The notes: generated from the letters alone by a model not told the origin. DNA of 64,000 nt from Streptomyces mobaraensis NBRC 13819 = DSM 40847 (GCF_017916255.1 NZ_CP072827.1:7279501-7343500), one strand, 5' to 3'. Positions 34,476 to 43,309 are shown, numbered from the stretch's first letter. Numbers and translations are program-made.

Positions 34476-35726
34476 TCAGCCCGCGACGGGGACGGCCGGC
34501 AGGTCGCGCAGCCGTCGGAGGGGCGAGAGCAGGAGGGGCAGCGGCACCAGCAGGAAGCCCGCCGCGCACAGCCAGACGGCGGCCCGGGCGCCGTACGCGC
34601 CCGCGACGGCACCGCCGACCAGGGCGCCGAACGGCATGGTGCCCCACACGACGAAGCGCAGGGTGGCGTTCATCCGGCCCAGCAGCGCGTCGGGGCAGAG
34701 GAGTTGGCGGAAGCTGACCTGGGCGACGTTGTAGACCACGGCGCCGAAGAAGACCACGGCCTCGCCGACGGCGAACCAGGCCGCCGCTGCGCCGCGCCCG
34801 GCCAGCGGCCAGAGCAGGGCGAACGGGCCGGTGAGGAGCGGGGCGACCCAGATGACGCGGGCCCTGCCGACGGCCCGCCCGAGGACGTCCGCGCACAGCG
34901 CCCCGCCGAGTCCGCCGACGGCCGCCGCCGACAGCATCAGACCGACGGCGCCCGCCGGCAGGTCCAGCACCCGGACCAGGAACACGGTCTGGACGGCCGT
35001 CAGCATGGCGGCGAAGAAGTTCGCGACCGCCGTTGAGCAGGCGATCATGCGCAGGGCGGGGTCGCGGAAGACGAAGGCGAGCCCTTCGAGCACCTGGGCA
35101 CGCAGCGGCTCGCCGGTGGCGGGGGCGGGCGGGGGCTCGGGGGTGCGGATGCCGCGCAGGCAGAGGGCGGAGAGGAGGTAGCCGACCGCGTCGGCCAGCA
35201 GGGCGAGCGGCGCTCCGGCGACCTGCACCAGGACGCCGCCCACCCCCGGGCCCGCCATCTGGGCGGACGAACGGACCGTCTCCAGGGCGCCGTTGCCCGC
35301 GACCAGCTTCTCGCGGGGGAGGAGGGACGGCAGGTAGCTCTGGTGCGCGATGTCGAAGAAGACCGTGGCGACGCCGGTGATCAGGGCGACCAGGTAGAGC
35401 TGGGTCATCGTCAGGACGCCGGCCCAGGCGGCGAGCGGCAGTGCCGCCATGGCCAGGGCGCGGACGACGTCCGCGCGGATCAGCACCGGGAGCCGGCGCA
35501 TCCGGTCCACCCAGGCTCCCGCCGGCAGGCCCACCAGCAGGAACGCGGCGGTCTCGGCGGCGGTCAGGATCCCGGTCTGCAGCGGGGAGGCGTCGAGCTC
35601 CACCACGGCGACCAGCGGCAGGGCCACCAGGGTCACCTGCGCGCCCAACTGCCCCGCCGCGGCGCCGGACAGCAGCAGCCGGAAGTCCCTGCTGCGTAAG
35701 AGGCCGCCGCCGCTCTCGGACGTCAT
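34476..35726 (-). CDS. MFS exporter, EntS/MacAB-independent siderophore-type
   Basis: About 416 residues and 10-12 membrane segments, of the short MFS group that includes enterobactin exporter EntS and many NRPS-cluster exporters. Signature features are an opening LRSRDFRLLLSGAAAGQLG, the TM2-3 loop WVDRMRRLPV and the central FFDIAHQSYLPSLLPREKL. Likely exports the NRPS product. I prefer ATG 35726; an ATG at 35735 is nine bases upstream, and neither has a clear ribosome site. Direct TTGAC repeats overlap the start region (35727-35740), so the message may be leaderless or repressor-controlled. Confidence 0.75.
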   Translation of the reverse strand: MTSESGGGLLRSRDFRLLLSGAAAGQLGAQVTLVALPLVAVVELDASPLQTGILTAAETAAFLLVGLPAGAWVDRMRRLPVLIRADVVRALAMAALPLAAWAGVLTMTQLYLVALITGVATVFFDIAHQSYLPSLLPREKLVAGNGALETVRSSAQMAGPGVGGVLVQVAGAPLALLADAVGYLLSALCLRGIRTPEPPPAPATGEPLRAQVLEGLAFVFRDPALRMIACSTAVANFFAAMLTAVQTVFLVRVLDLPAGAVGLMLSAAAVGGLGGALCADVLGRAVGRARVIWVAPLLTGPFALLWPLAGRGAAAAWFAVGEAVVFFGAVVYNVAQVSFRQLLCPDALLGRMNATLRFVVWGTMPFGALVGGAVAGAYGARAAVWLCAAGFLLVPLPLLLSPLRRLRDLPAVPVAG

Positions 35727-35735
35727 TGACAACAT

Positions 35736-36055
35736 TTGACAGAGATTTGGCTACGTCGACGGGTTCAGTCAAAAACTGCGGCTATTTCCGGTCAGTTGTG
35801 TTCGGATTGCGGACAGTGATGACAGGCTGGCGGACGTGGGTCCGGTGAACGACTTCGGTCCGTCAGGCGAACGACACATGACGTGACGCCTGGTGCGCTG
35901 CGTGATCGACGGGGGGAGCGGTCGGGAGCGGTCCGAAAAGGGGTGGGTCGTGCGGATGTCCGGATTTCGGTGCCCGGGTCGGTGTTTCGGATCGGGTCGG
36001 ATCCGGGTTCGGGTCCGGTTCTGGGCCCGGCGTGACCGTCGGGCCTGACGTCCCC
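35736..36055. other. intergenic region upstream of the NRPS operon
   Basis: 320 bp with an AT-richer part near 35727-35800, presumably carrying the promoter of the NRPS operon. Two TTGAC direct repeats flank the MFS start codon. No protein gene or RNA gene is recognised. Confidence 0.45.
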
Positions 36056-36565
36056 TCAGTCGTTCTGCACCTCGTGCGCCCAGGCCGTGAGCCCGGCCAC
36101 GAACCCGGCGCGCTCCACCGGGTCGAGCGTGGCCAGCGCGCGCAGCAGCGGCCCGCCGCGCCGGACCATGAACGTCTCCAGCGGGGCCCGGTACGCCTCG
36201 GCCAGCGAGACCAGGACGCGGCGGCGGTTGGCCGGGTCCTCGGTGCGCTCCACGACGCCCGCCCGGTGCAGCCCGCCGACGAGCTCGCTCGCCGTGGGCA
36301 GCGAGACGTGCAGCCGGCGCGCGATCTCGCCGACGCTCAGCGGCCCGGCGGTCAGCAGTTGCGGCAGCACCGCGCCGTGACGTGCCGTCAGGCCGTGGCC
36401 GTCCATGGCGTCGCGCAGCGGCGCCGGCATGAGGTCGCGCACCGCGCCGGCGCGGAAGTAGGGCTCCAGCAGCGGGACGAGGCCGACGACGAGGGTGTCG
36501 TCGGAGGGGTGGGGCGCGGGGGCCGGGGTGGAGGCCGGGTGTGGGGGAGATTCCGCTTGCTGCAT
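36056..36565 (-). CDS. MarR-family transcriptional regulator
   Basis: About 169 residues from ATG 36565. The winged helix is visible: HGLTARHGAVLPQLLTAGPL, then VGEIARRLHVSLPTASELVGGL (recognition helix) and ERTEDPANRRRVLVSL (wing). An AP/SP-rich N-terminal tail precedes it. A -10-like TACACT on the minus strand (36578-36573) ends 7 bp before the ATG, consistent with a leaderless transcript. The region between it and the questin-oxidase-like gene holds repeated TTCGGA elements that are a natural operator. It may control that oxidase and perhaps the NRPS operon. Confidence 0.8.
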   Translation of the reverse strand: MQQAESPPHPASTPAPAPHPSDDTLVVGLVPLLEPYFRAGAVRDLMPAPLRDAMDGHGLTARHGAVLPQLLTAGPLSVGEIARRLHVSLPTASELVGGLHRAGVVERTEDPANRRRVLVSLAEAYRAPLETFMVRRGGPLLRALATLDPVERAGFVAGLTAWAHEVQND

Positions 36566-36583
36566 ACTGTCGAGTGTAAACGG

Positions 36584-36614
36584 TTCGGATTCACAAACTA
36601 TTCGGAACTCCGAA
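36584..36614. promoter_or_regulatory. candidate MarR operator
   Basis: Perfect palindrome TTCGGA-AC-TCCGAA at 36601-36614, plus a further TTCGGA half-site at 36584-36589, in the short AT-rich gap between divergent MarR and questin-oxidase-like genes. Confidence 0.5.
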
Positions 36615-36620
36615 GGGTTG

Positions 36621-37760
36621 GTGTCCCACGTGTCGCCGGTCACCTATCACGACGCCGTCAACGACGCCCTCGAACGGCTCGACGATCTCGGTTACGAACG
36701 AGGCAAGGGCGTCGACCTCGCCAATCACGGGCCGATGGGGGCGGAGGCGCTCGCCCTGCTGGGCCACGAGGACGAAGTGGCCCACTGGGTCGCCCGCTAC
36801 CGCCGGGTGATGGAGCATCACGAACCGCCGTCCGAGCGCTTCCCCCTGTCGGCGGACGAGAGCTCGTGGCGCCCGGCGCTCGGCGACTTCGGCCGGGCCG
36901 GCGACTGGGAGTCCCTCTTCGCCCGCGAACTGGCCGAGGCGCACTGGCGGGACGTCCTCGCCCGCTGGTGGCCGCGGCTGCTGCCCGGCCTGTTCGCCGG
37001 CCTCACCCACGGCCTGATCCGCACCGCGCACGCCGTGCGCGGACTGTCCGCCGCGGGCGACCGGCCGACGCCGTACCAGCACCGGGAACTCGCCCGCGGC
37101 CTCGCCTACTGGGCCGCCCGCTACACCGAACTCCCCGGCACCCCGCGCCTCGCCGGGACGTACACCGTCCCCGCCGCCGTCGCCGCCCTGCCGCGGACGG
37201 CCGAGGACCGCCCGTTCGACGCGGCGGTCGTCGGCGGCCGGTTCGCCGCCCTCGGGGGGCTCCCGGCGTACGGGGACGCGCTGGAGTGGCTCGCCCCGGA
37301 GGAGGCGGTGCACCTGCTCGGCGAGATGACCTGCCAGTTCGCCGACGTCTACCTCGGCCACCCCGAGGTGTTCCCGGTACCGCTCGTGCACGGCGTCACC
37401 GCCCCGGCCGCCGTCCGCCTCGTACTGCCGCACCTGCCGCACGAACTGCACGGGCCCACGGCGGCCCGGCTCTGGCAGGTGCAGTCCGCCTTCCTGCTGG
37501 CACTGACCACCGACCGGCGCGGCGAGGGCACGGCGGCGTGGCGCGAGGAGGTCCCGGAGCTGCCGCCGACCGGCGAACTCGCCGCCCGCGCGGCCGAACA
37601 CGGCGACGAGCACGTCATCAAGTTCACCGAGGCGTGCCTGCGCGAGTACGCCCTGCGGCCCGACCTCCGCTACCTCGCCGCCGCGGCCGTCGCCCAGCGG
37701 CGCATCCCCCGCCTGGACGAGGGCGGCGGCGTGAGCCGCGTGCGGCCCGGCACGGCCTGA
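36621..37760 (+). CDS. questin oxidase-like (DUF4243) monooxygenase
   Basis: 379 residues. The motif LANHGPMGAEAL (about 30-41) and the later EHVIKFTEACLRE (about 330-342) match the questin-oxidase/AflY-like family of cofactor-sparse or NADPH-dependent Baeyer-Villiger-type oxidases. In fungi this enzyme cleaves an anthraquinone ring; in actinobacteria the substrate is mostly unknown. GTG 36621 follows AAGGG closely; a second GTG at 36630 is possible. It is divergent from a MarR regulator and may be inducible by its substrate. It could tailor the adjacent NRPS product or detoxify a quinone. Confidence 0.72.
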   Translation: MSHVSPVTYHDAVNDALERLDDLGYERGKGVDLANHGPMGAEALALLGHEDEVAHWVARYRRVMEHHEPPSERFPLSADESSWRPALGDFGRAGDWESLFARELAEAHWRDVLARWWPRLLPGLFAGLTHGLIRTAHAVRGLSAAGDRPTPYQHRELARGLAYWAARYTELPGTPRLAGTYTVPAAVAALPRTAEDRPFDAAVVGGRFAALGGLPAYGDALEWLAPEEAVHLLGEMTCQFADVYLGHPEVFPVPLVHGVTAPAAVRLVLPHLPHELHGPTAARLWQVQSAFLLALTTDRRGEGTAAWREEVPELPPTGELAARAAEHGDEHVIKFTEACLREYALRPDLRYLAAAAVAQRRIPRLDEGGGVSRVRPGTA

Positions 37761-37830
37761 GCCGAACGCCCGGGGACCTTCCCGGCCGGGCGGCCCCGAC
37801 CCGGGGTCCCGGCCGGGAGGCCCCCCGCCC

Positions 37831-39228
37831 TCAGCCCGCGTCGGCGGACGACGACGTACGGGACCGGATCTCCTCGGGCGTGAGGTACGCGTCCGTGTAC
37901 TCGAAGTCCCGCAGCGTGGCCGGCCGCCGGCTCTGGAAGCCCGTGCGGACGTAGTCGTCGCCGGCCGCCGCGTTCAGCAGCCAGTTGGTGGCCGTCCGCA
38001 CCTTGGCGACGTTGGTGCGCAGCGCGAGCAGGTGGTAGCCGCGGGCCACCGCCTGCGCCGGGAGGCCCGTCAGTTGCACACCCAGCGGTTTGGAGACGGC
38101 GTCCTTCCCGCCCAGGTCCACCACCAGCCCCAGGTCCTTGTGGACGTACGGCCGCAGCGGCTCGCCGCGCAGCGACGCCACCACGTTGTCGGCCACCACC
38201 TTCCCCTGGCGCTGGGCGTGCTGGGCCGTGGGCGGGCACACCGCGCCGTCGCCCTTGGCACGGTCCGGTACGGCCGCGGCGTCGCCGAGGGCGAAGACGC
38301 CGTCGAAGCCCGGCAGCGTCATCCGGTCGGTGACCGCCAGCCGGCCCTTGACGGTCTCGGCGCCCAGCGTGCCGACCAGCGGACTGGCGGCCACCCCCGC
38401 CGTCCAGATCAGGGTCCGGCACGGCAGCTCCCGGCCGTCCGTCAGCGTCACCCGGTCCGCCTCGGCCTTCGCCACCGAGACGCCCAGCGACACCTCGATA
38501 CCGCGCCGCCGCAGCGTACGCGCCGCCTCGGCGCCCAGCCGGTCGCCCAGTTCCGGCATCAACTTGGGGGCCACGTCCAGGATGTGCCAGTGCACGTCCC
38601 GGGCGTCCAGCCGCGGATAGCGCTCGCAGGCCGCCGTGGTGATCCGTTGCAGGCACGCCGCCGTCTCCGTCCCGGCGTACCCGCCGCCGACCACGACGAA
38701 GCGCAGCCGCGCCTCGCGTTCGGCGGCGTCCGTGGCGGCGTCGGCCAGGTCGAGCTGGGCGATGACGTGGTCCCGCAGGTACGCCGCCTCGGCCAGCGTC
38801 TTCATGCCGCGGGCGTGTTCGGCCAGCCCGGGGATGTCGAACGTCCGGGTGATACTGCCCGGCGCCAGCACGATGACGTCGTACGGCTCGTTCACCACCT
38901 CGTCGGTGATCTTCCGTACGACGCACACCTTGGCCGCCGGGTCCACCCCGATGGCACCGCCCGGCAGCACCCGCGTCCGGCGCAGCCCACGGCGGAGCGA
39001 GACCGCCACCGACTGCGGGGTGAGAACTCCCGAGGCCACCTGCGGCAGCAGGGGCAGGTAGAGCTGGTAGTCGAAGGGCGTGACCAGAGTGATCAGCGCT
39101 TCATGGGGCTTGAGCCGGCGTTCGAGCCGCCGTGCGCACTCCACACCGGCGAACCCCCCGCCGACGATCAGAATCCGCGGCCGGCCCGCGACCCGGCCCG
39201 CCTCCGTGGTGGTCGTATGCGTCGTCAT
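37831..39228 (-). CDS. ndh: type II NADH dehydrogenase (NDH-2)
   Basis: 465-residue single-subunit, non-proton-pumping NADH:quinone oxidoreductase. The FAD-binding motif GGGFAG is at 23-28, the NADH-binding motif VVVGGGYAGTETA at about 176-188, and FALGDAAAVPD (about 313) is the second FAD contact. The C-terminal part (about 380-440) contains an amphipathic, hydrophobic stretch for membrane attachment. Quinone-site features (AQHAQRQG) are present. It transfers electrons from cytosolic NADH to menaquinone. It stands alone with a 354-bp non-coding region upstream. Confidence 0.88.
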   Translation of the reverse strand: MTTHTTTTEAGRVAGRPRILIVGGGFAGVECARRLERRLKPHEALITLVTPFDYQLYLPLLPQVASGVLTPQSVAVSLRRGLRRTRVLPGGAIGVDPAAKVCVVRKITDEVVNEPYDVIVLAPGSITRTFDIPGLAEHARGMKTLAEAAYLRDHVIAQLDLADAATDAAEREARLRFVVVGGGYAGTETAACLQRITTAACERYPRLDARDVHWHILDVAPKLMPELGDRLGAEAARTLRRRGIEVSLGVSVAKAEADRVTLTDGRELPCRTLIWTAGVAASPLVGTLGAETVKGRLAVTDRMTLPGFDGVFALGDAAAVPDRAKGDGAVCPPTAQHAQRQGKVVADNVVASLRGEPLRPYVHKDLGLVVDLGGKDAVSKPLGVQLTGLPAQAVARGYHLLALRTNVAKVRTATNWLLNAAAGDDYVRTGFQSRRPATLRDFEYTDAYLTPEEIRSRTSSSADAG

Positions 39229-39582
39229 GGTGTGACGTGTGCTCGTTCGGCGGCGATTCAGTACTGGTTACCGGGTCGAGCCGAGTGGACCCGTCCCGGG
39301 CCGGGCGGACGGTCGCGCCCCGCGGCGCCGCGGCCTGGACCGGTCGCCCCGGCGTGACCGTCCACCGCTGGGCCCACGAAGACCGCGTCACCCGCCGCGG
39401 CACCAGTCGGGACCGCGTCCGCTACGACCTGCGGGAACTCCCGCGGAAGACCGCGGACGACGACGGGGAGACCTCGCCCGGCCCGCTGCCGCCCCCCCAC
39501 GGTCGGTCCTCCCGGCCTTGGCGGTGTGCGGCCCATGGAGGGGGTTCATGGGCAACGGGTGGCCTTCCGTAAAGTGTGCGCC
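39229..39582. other. intergenic region between ndh and the AAA+ gene
   Basis: 354 bp separating divergent ndh and AAA+ genes. It should hold both promoters. I see no convincing hexamers, hairpin or small coding sequence. Confidence 0.4.
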
Positions 39583-40944
39583 ATGTCGGTGGAACCCCCT
39601 CTCATACAGAGCTTGCGCACGGCCGTCGCGGCGGCACCCGATGACGTGCCCCTGCGCTTGCACCTCGCGGATCTGCTGCTGTCCGCGGGCAGTGGCGACG
39701 CCGCGGTGAGGGAGATCGCCGTGGCGTTGCAGCGCGCGCCCGACGACGCGCACGCACGCGAGCTGATGCTCCGGGCCCTGGCCGGTACCCCGGCCCCCGA
39801 GCCCCCGGCCCCCGAGCCCCCGGCTCCCGCGCCCGTCGAGGCCGTACCGCCCGCGCCCCCGCAGGCCCCGCCGGCGCCCGTCACCGTCCCGCCCCAGGAC
39901 CCCGCGACCGTGCCCGGGCACCCGCCCGCGCCGGCCCCCGCCCCGGGCCGGGGATTCGACTGGAAGGCCGCGGAGGACCAGATCGGTGACGTCGTGCCAC
40001 CCCGTTTCGTGGAGGCGCCGCTGAGCGACGACGGCGGTGGGGACCCGGGAGACGCGGCGGCCTGGGACGTGGAACGGCCGGGAACGGTCCGCCTCGCGGA
40101 CGTGGGCGGCATGCGGGAGGTCAAGGAACGTCTGGAGGCCGCCTTCCTGGCGCCGTTGCGCAACCCGGAACTGCGCCGGCTGTACGGCAAGAGCCTCCGA
40201 GGGGGACTTCTGCTGTACGGCCCGCCGGGCTGCGGAAAGACCTTCATCGCGCGGGCCGTCGCCGGTGAGCTCGGCGCGAGTTTCCTGTCGGTCTCGGTCA
40301 ACGACGTCCTCGACATGTGGATCGGCAACTCCGAGCGCAACATGCACGAGATCTTCCGAACCGCCCGCCGTCAGGCACCCTGTGTGGTCTTCCTGGACGA
40401 GCTGGACGCGCTCGGCGGGAAGCGCAGCCGTACCCAGAGCAGCGGCATGCGCAACACCGTCAACCAGCTGCTGACCGAATTGGACGGTGTCGAGGCGGAG
40501 GCGAACGAAGGCGTCTTCGTGCTCGCCGCCACCAACGTGCCCTGGGACGTGGACATCGCCCTGCGCCGCCCCGGCCGACTGGACCGGACCCTGCTGGTGC
40601 TGCCGCCCGACGGACCGGCGCGGGAGGCGATTCTCCGCTACCACCTGCGGGAGCGGCCCATCGAGAACATCGATCTCGGCAAGCTCGTCAAGGCCACCGA
40701 CGGCCTCTCCGGAGCCGACCTGGCCCACCTGTGCGAGGCCGCGGCCGAGAACGCGCTGCTGGACTCGGCCCGGACCGGGACCGTACGCCTGATCGGGATG
40801 AAGGACCTGATGGCCGCGGCGGCGCAGATCGCGCCCTCGACCGAGCCGTGGTTCGCGGCCGCCCGCAACGTGGCGATGTACGCGAACGACGGCGGGACGT
40901 ACGACGAGCTGGTGGCGTATCTGAAGAAGAAGAGGAAGTTGTGA
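39583..40944 (+). CDS. AAA+ ATPase with N-terminal TPR-like segment
   Basis: 453 residues. The N-terminal part (about 1-65, LHLADLLLSAGSGDAAV and ALQRAPDDAHARELM) reads as one or two TPR helices. A proline-rich linker follows (about 67-130). The AAA+ core has Walker A GPPGCGKT (about 213-220), Walker B VFLDELD (about 269), arginine-finger/[11 protein letters not shown] (about 328) and sensor/helical motifs LSGADLAHLCEAAAENAL. The core is closest to the classical FtsH/Cdc48/VPS4-type AAA clade. ATG 39583 is chosen. The stop overlaps the start of the TPR-membrane gene (GTGA), so the two form a coupled unit. It would act as an unfoldase or remodeller on a membrane complex; the target is unknown. 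Confidence 0.75.
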   Translation: MSVEPPLIQSLRTAVAAAPDDVPLRLHLADLLLSAGSGDAAVREIAVALQRAPDDAHARELMLRALAGTPAPEPPAPEPPAPAPVEAVPPAPPQAPPAPVTVPPQDPATVPGHPPAPAPAPGRGFDWKAAEDQIGDVVPPRFVEAPLSDDGGGDPGDAAAWDVERPGTVRLADVGGMREVKERLEAAFLAPLRNPELRRLYGKSLRGGLLLYGPPGCGKTFIARAVAGELGASFLSVSVNDVLDMWIGNSERNMHEIFRTARRQAPCVVFLDELDALGGKRSRTQSSGMRNTVNQLLTELDGVEAEANEGVFVLAATNVPWDVDIALRRPGRLDRTLLVLPPDGPAREAILRYHLRERPIENIDLGKLVKATDGLSGADLAHLCEAAAENALLDSARTGTVRLIGMKDLMAAAAQIAPSTEPWFAAARNVAMYANDGGTYDELVAYLKKKRKL

Positions 40945-42068
40945 CGGCACAGCAGTCGGCGGTCGAGCAGGCCCAGGTCCTCATCGACTTCGATCGCTAC
41001 GAGGAGGCCCGAGAGCTGCTGTCGCGGCGCATAGCCGAGGACCCCGGCGACCTCCGCGCCTGGGTCAAGATCGGTTACTGCCACCTGAACCTCGAGCAGG
41101 AACAGCAGGCCCGGGACGCGGCGGCCGAAGCCCTCACACTCGACCCGGAGGACTACGGAGCGCTCATCCTCCGCGCCCAGGCGCTGACGCGCGGCCCCGG
41201 CGCCTCCTGGCTCGAGGTCGAGCCCGTGCTGCGCGAAGCGGTCCGCGTCGACCCCCACCACTGGTACGGATACGCCATGCTCGCCGACGCCGTCTGGCGC
41301 ATGTCGCTCCTCCGCTACGCCCAGGCGACCGGCGCCACGAAGCTTGAGCACCACGAGATCGACCGCGTCTCCCGCGAGGCGGCCGACCTGGTCATGGAAG
41401 CGCTGCGGCTGGGACCCGAGGAGGTGTACGCCCACGAGGTCGCCCTCCGGATCGCCGGCGCCTCGGGCAACAGCACCGTCGCCGACCAGCTCGAACGCGC
41501 CATCCTCCGCATCGACCCCACCCACGCCGACGCCCTGGCCTCCCAGACCAGGAAGGCCGCCCAGGCCCCGGGCGTCAAGGCCGTCCAAGCCGCCGACCTC
41601 TACGCCGCCGGCCTCGCCGCCGCACCGGACTCCGCCGAGTTGCAGCACGGCCTCGACCAGGCCACCTACCGCATGCTGCGCGGCATACGGTGGCTCGCCC
41701 TGCTCTGCGTGGGTCTCGCCGCCGCGGGCGTGGACCTGTTCGCCGGCGACGGCGCGACACAGCGGCAACTGCCGCTGCCCCTCGGCCAGCGCCTGTGGGA
41801 CCTCGTGCCGATGGCCGCCATCTGGTTCGTCGGCGGCCTGCTGCGCTACCGCCGCCGACGCGCCGGCGTCCAGCTCAACGTGCGGTCCCTGATCCGCCGT
41901 CGCCGCTGGGCCCGCGTCGTGGTCGCCCAGGCCGGCTGGGCCATGCTCTGCGCCGTGCTGATCGTCGAAGTCCCCTGGACGGACCGGTCGTTGCCGCAGG
42001 TGCTGTTCTGGGCGGGGCTGGTGCCGACGTTCGCCACGCTCTGGTTCGACAGGGCGAAGACCCGCTGA
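40941..42068 (+). CDS. TPR-containing integral membrane protein, partner of the AAA+ ATPase
   Basis: 375 residues. TPR helices occupy about 1-240: FDRYEEARELLSRRIAEDP, WVKIGYCHLNLEQEQQARDA and LRLGPEEVYAHEVALRIA show the repeating pattern. The C-terminal part has about four membrane segments (near 250-268, 287-300, 328-346 and 352-369) separated by an Arg-rich loop (RYRRRRAGV and LIRRRRWARV). GTG 40941 overlaps the AAA+ stop. No enzyme motif is seen. I expect a membrane scaffold that recruits the ATPase; a terminator follows at 42076-42101. Confidence 0.72.
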   Translation: MTAQQSAVEQAQVLIDFDRYEEARELLSRRIAEDPGDLRAWVKIGYCHLNLEQEQQARDAAAEALTLDPEDYGALILRAQALTRGPGASWLEVEPVLREAVRVDPHHWYGYAMLADAVWRMSLLRYAQATGATKLEHHEIDRVSREAADLVMEALRLGPEEVYAHEVALRIAGASGNSTVADQLERAILRIDPTHADALASQTRKAAQAPGVKAVQAADLYAAGLAAAPDSAELQHGLDQATYRMLRGIRWLALLCVGLAAAGVDLFAGDGATQRQLPLPLGQRLWDLVPMAAIWFVGGLLRYRRRRAGVQLNVRSLIRRRRWARVVVAQAGWAMLCAVLIVEVPWTDRSLPQVLFWAGLVPTFATLWFDRAKTR

Positions 42069-42075
42069 GGAGCGG

Positions 42076-42101
42076 CGGCCGGAACCGCCCTGCTCCGGCC
42101 G
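42076..42101. terminator. hairpin terminator after the AAA/TPR unit
   Basis: CGGCCGGA (42076-42083) pairs with TCCGGCCG (42094-42101) over a 10-base loop, followed by GTTTCC. It lies between convergent genes. Confidence 0.6.
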
Positions 42102-42173
42102 TTTCCTCGTGACCACTCCACCGTCCGCCGCCCCCGGTGGCCGGCCCCGGCCGCCACCTGTGCCGGGGCGGCG

Positions 42174-42908
42174 TCAGGGGCGCAGCGTCGGCACAGGCAG
42201 TCGTGCGCACAGGCGGCTGGCTCGGGCCGGGCCCGCGGTGACGGCGTGGGAGGCCGCGGTGAGGAGGGTGGCCAGGGTGGTCAGGGGCCAGTGGTCGGTG
42301 AGGGGCATGGTGGTGGCGAGGACCAGGGTGCACAGCGCCATGGACGCGGTGACCGCCGTGCTCGTCCACGCCACCGTCCGGGGGAGCCGGGACGGAGTCG
42401 GTATCCAGCGCGCCAGGGTGCCCGTCAGGGCGATCACCGCGAAGGCCAGGAGCGCGGCCAGGGCGGTGAAGGTGGTGATCCGGGTGGCCAGCAGGTGCGC
42501 CGTGTGCGTGAGGTGCCAGGCGCCGGAGGGGGCGGTGGTGTGGAGGAGGTACCAGGCGGCGAGGAGGAGGGGGGTGGCCGCCGCGGTGGCGCGGGCGGTC
42601 TGCCGGACCTGGGCGATGGTCAGCTCGTGCTGACAGGCGGGGAGGAGTTCGTCCACGGATCCGCAGTCGCGGACGGCGCGTTCCGCCGCCAGGTCGCGGT
42701 TCATGCCCGCGTGGACATGGGCCGCCACCGCGTCCTGCAGGCTGCCGCGCAGCTCCTCCAGCAGGCGTGCCTTGGCGGCGGGCGGGCCGTGGAGCGCCGC
42801 GCCGAGGGCGGTGAGGTGGTCCTCGACGGGGTCGGCGGCGGTGAGGACGTCGCTTCGGGGTGCTTCCGGGCCGTCGGCGAGCCGGTCCGCCGGGCCGTCG
42901 GGGGTCAT
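42174..42908 (-). CDS. membrane protein with permease-prefix-type N-terminus
   Basis: 244 residues. The N-terminal soluble part (about 25-100) has the helical pattern of permease-prefix/DUF1700-like domains (VEDHLTALGAALHGPPAAKARLLEELRG-type pattern; AERAVRDCGSVDELLP). About four to five hydrophobic segments follow (near 108-125, 140-160, 165-190, 205-235). Such proteins typically sit directly downstream of a PadR gene. Its ATG overlaps the PadR stop by 4 bp, so they are co-translated. It may sense or modulate membrane components together with the DrrAB-type exporter on the other side. Confidence 0.65.
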   Translation of the reverse strand: MTPDGPADRLADGPEAPRSDVLTAADPVEDHLTALGAALHGPPAAKARLLEELRGSLQDAVAAHVHAGMNRDLAAERAVRDCGSVDELLPACQHELTIAQVRQTARATAAATPLLLAAWYLLHTTAPSGAWHLTHTAHLLATRITTFTALAALLAFAVIALTGTLARWIPTPSRLPRTVAWTSTAVTASMALCTLVLATTMPLTDHWPLTTLATLLTAASHAVTAGPARASRLCARLPVPTLRP

Positions 42909-43246
42909 GAGGCGAGCCCGGGGCGCGCGGCCGGGTTGAGGACGGAGCCGATCGCCGTGGTGAACTCGTGCCAGGCGGTCCGTTCGGCGGCCAACGTGTG
43001 CCGGCCGGCGTCCGTCAGCTCGTAACGGCGCCGCCGCCGCTCGCCGTCGGCCTCCCAGGTGCTCCGCAGGAACCCCAGCCGTTCCAGGCGGTTGAGCGCC
43101 GGATAGATGGTGCCGGTGCGGAGCTCCAGCATGCCGTTGCTGCGCTGCTGGACCGCCGTGATGATCGCGTACCCGTGGAGCGGGCCGGTCTCCAGTACGG
43201 CGAGCAGCAGCCCGTCGAGATGTCCCCGTACAGCGTTCTGCCTCAT
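42905..43246 (-). CDS. PadR-family transcriptional regulator
   Basis: 113 residues, the short PadR subfamily-2 type. The winged helix has LLLAVLETGPLHGYAIITAV (about 13-32) and GTIYPALNRLERLGFL (about 45-60), with RRRRYELTDAGR as the wing. A short C-terminal dimerisation helix follows. It is divergent from the ABC exporter genes and coupled to the permease-prefix membrane protein. Palindromic elements at 43248-43303 lie in the divergent promoter region, so it probably represses the exporter and itself. Confidence 0.85.
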   Translation of the reverse strand: MRQNAVRGHLDGLLLAVLETGPLHGYAIITAVQQRSNGMLELRTGTIYPALNRLERLGFLRSTWEADGERRRRRYELTDAGRHTLAAERTAWHEFTTAIGSVLNPAARPGLAS

Positions 43247-43247
43247 A

Positions 43248-43309
43248 AGTAGACAGGCTACTCAGGAGAGTTGTCGGTGTGCTATGTATTCCCAGCCAAC
43301 ATATTGACA
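43248..43309. promoter_or_regulatory. candidate PadR operators and exporter promoter
   Basis: Two inverted repeats: AGTAG-N5-CTACT (43248-43262), immediately upstream of the PadR ATG, and TATGT-N11-ACATA (43283-43303), an ATGT/ACAT pair of the kind bound by PadR proteins. A plus-strand -35-like TTGACA (43304-43309) abuts the second repeat, so binding could block the exporter promoter. No good -10 at 17 bp was found. Confidence 0.5.

Noticed and set aside
36566..36643. Longer N-terminus for the MarR regulator
   Set aside because: It would run through the palindromic operator and the start of the divergent gene; ATG 36565 fits a leaderless promoter.
40317..40940. Upstream in-frame extension of the TPR-membrane protein overlapping the AAA+ gene
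   Set aside because: The overlapping segment is an off-frame reading of the AAA+ core; GTG 40941 is the natural coupled start.
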